Positions 63,501-64,000 of a stretch of DNA of 64,000 bases are shown one piece after another. Positions within the stretch are counted from its first letter, which is position 1. Each line of letters opens with the position of its first letter. Both the position numbers and the translations under genes were made by a program. The notes below the pieces were generated by a model. It was not told the DNA's origin. It saw only the letters and a list, made by a program, of their open reading frames with translations, and ran no database searches. Origin of the DNA: Udeniomyces pyricola (Eukaryota > Basidiomycota > Tremellomycetes > Cystofilobasidiales > Mrakiaceae); assembly GCA_039545295.1 (NCBI GenBank), contig BCIK01000011.1, forward strand, positions 520,254 through 584,253, written 5' to 3'.

Positions 63501-64000
63501 CGGATCCGAGGTGTGCGAAGCAGGAGGGCCTTGAGAGGAGGGGTTCATGGGATCGGCACCTGAATGATGGTTTTTATGAGAGGATGCATGACGAGGAGAA
63601 GATAAAAGAGAGGAAAAGAGCCAGAAGAAAAGCGACGTCAGGATGTCGAGAAAGAAAGAAAAACGCGTAGGCGGGCAAACCAAGCACCGCCCAACGAAAT
63701 TTCGGGTGCCGGCAAGGAAGCGGCAGGAAAGTGCTGGCACGGGCAGGTGATAGAGTAGGGGAGAGGTGACGCACCTGCCGTCAGAAGGGCCTGAACGACC
63801 TCGGCATGACCGTTCTTGACGGCAGCGATAAGAGGGGTTGTACCGGTATGGTCTGAGGCGGAAGAGGAGAGATGCATCGGAATAAGCGAACCGCCGAGGC
63901 GGAGGACGGAAGGAAGGAAGAGGGGGGGGTAGCGCGAGCGAAGGAAGGGGGGGGGGGNGGAGGAGAAGGGCAGACCAGAGAGAGGACAGGATAATTCAAG
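60592..64000 (-). CDS. Ankyrin-repeat and CCCH zinc-finger protein, 5' end near or beyond right edge
   Basis: In gene order, the rightmost exon encodes an ankyrin-like DHTGTTPLIAAVKNGHAEVV with QALLTAG (63777-63850). The preceding in-frame LRLGGSLIP suggests the repeat continues upstream, so ATG at 63877 may not be the start. Next is a Pro/Gly/Met-rich segment (YPPMDAGANPYGGYP, MHYGGFMGPPPPGPHMMMG). A CCCH finger follows, spread over a junction (CKFFPQCRYGNECAFQHP, about 63095 and 62885-62935), then [21 protein letters not shown] second finger reads CTFFQNNRCRNKSELCRFPH (about 61940-61975 and 61770-61790). The C-terminal half is Ser/Pro-rich with SSDDFPALS; the last exon ends SPAVALQA, TAA at 60592. 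Ankyrin plus tandem CCCH suggests an RNA-binding regulator of mRNA fate; that is family-based inference. An N at 63958 and poly-G obscure the 5' side. Confidence 0.8.

Overview
This window looks like an intron-dense nuclear contig from a fungus, most likely a basidiomycete. Nearly every gene is split by many short GT-AG introns. The products are fungal or general eukaryotic: complex I 51-kDa subunit, type II pantothenate kinase, eukaryotic glutamine synthetase, Thi80-type thiamine pyrophosphokinase, a Bem2-like RhoGAP, a heterotrimeric G-alpha and a TBL1/Sif2-type WD40 corepressor. I cannot place it below phylum level. No rRNA, tRNA, CRISPR array or complete transposon was recognised. Ns and long homopolymers (421/425, 3416, 63958, poly-C, poly-G, poly-A) mark places of uncertain assembly.

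Layout. 1-911: 3' end of a PIF1-type helicase gene (+). 912-3848: gene-poor. 3849-5816: low-complexity hypothetical gene (+). 7404-11081: AMP-binding acyl-CoA/4CL-like ligase (-). 11992-14631: glutamine synthetase, 13 exons (+). 15621-18908: NADH dehydrogenase 51-kDa subunit (-). 19306-22191: pantothenate kinase (-). 22685-25314 (possibly to 25441): unrecognised protein with a mitochondrial-type N-terminus (+). 25904-28596: mitochondrial aspartate aminotransferase (-). 29000-30847: thiamine pyrophosphokinase (+). 31777-34283: Atos/FAM214-like protein (-). 35367-44883: very large Bem2-like protein, 2639 codons (+). 46526-49652: G-alpha subunit, 353 aa (+). 51121-53558: multi-pass membrane protein (+). 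54120-58341: TBL1/Sif2-like LisH-WD40 protein (+). 58656-59027: small membrane protein (-). 60592 to right edge: ankyrin/CCCH zinc-finger protein (-).

Functionally this is a housekeeping and signalling neighbourhood. Glutamine synthetase and aspartate aminotransferase serve nitrogen assimilation. The complex I subunit, the aminotransferase and possibly the unknown protein act in mitochondria. Pantothenate kinase and thiamine pyrophosphokinase supply CoA and TPP. The Bem2-like protein and G-alpha are GTPase signalling components. There is no operon-like logic beyond divergent and convergent pairs.

I did not find a clear new biological system. The most interesting observations are at gene-structure level: very small internal exons (8, 13, 18, 24 and 27 nt) that conserved motifs force on the gene models; recurrent 5' splice sites with C at +3 (GTCAGT, GTCCGT); a 58-nt pure poly-T tract just before a 3' splice site; a 1,043-bp intron that cuts the G-alpha P-loop; and large low-complexity insertions in pantothenate kinase. 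Introns and UTRs are strongly pyrimidine-rich on the sense strand, which creates many long spurious open frames.
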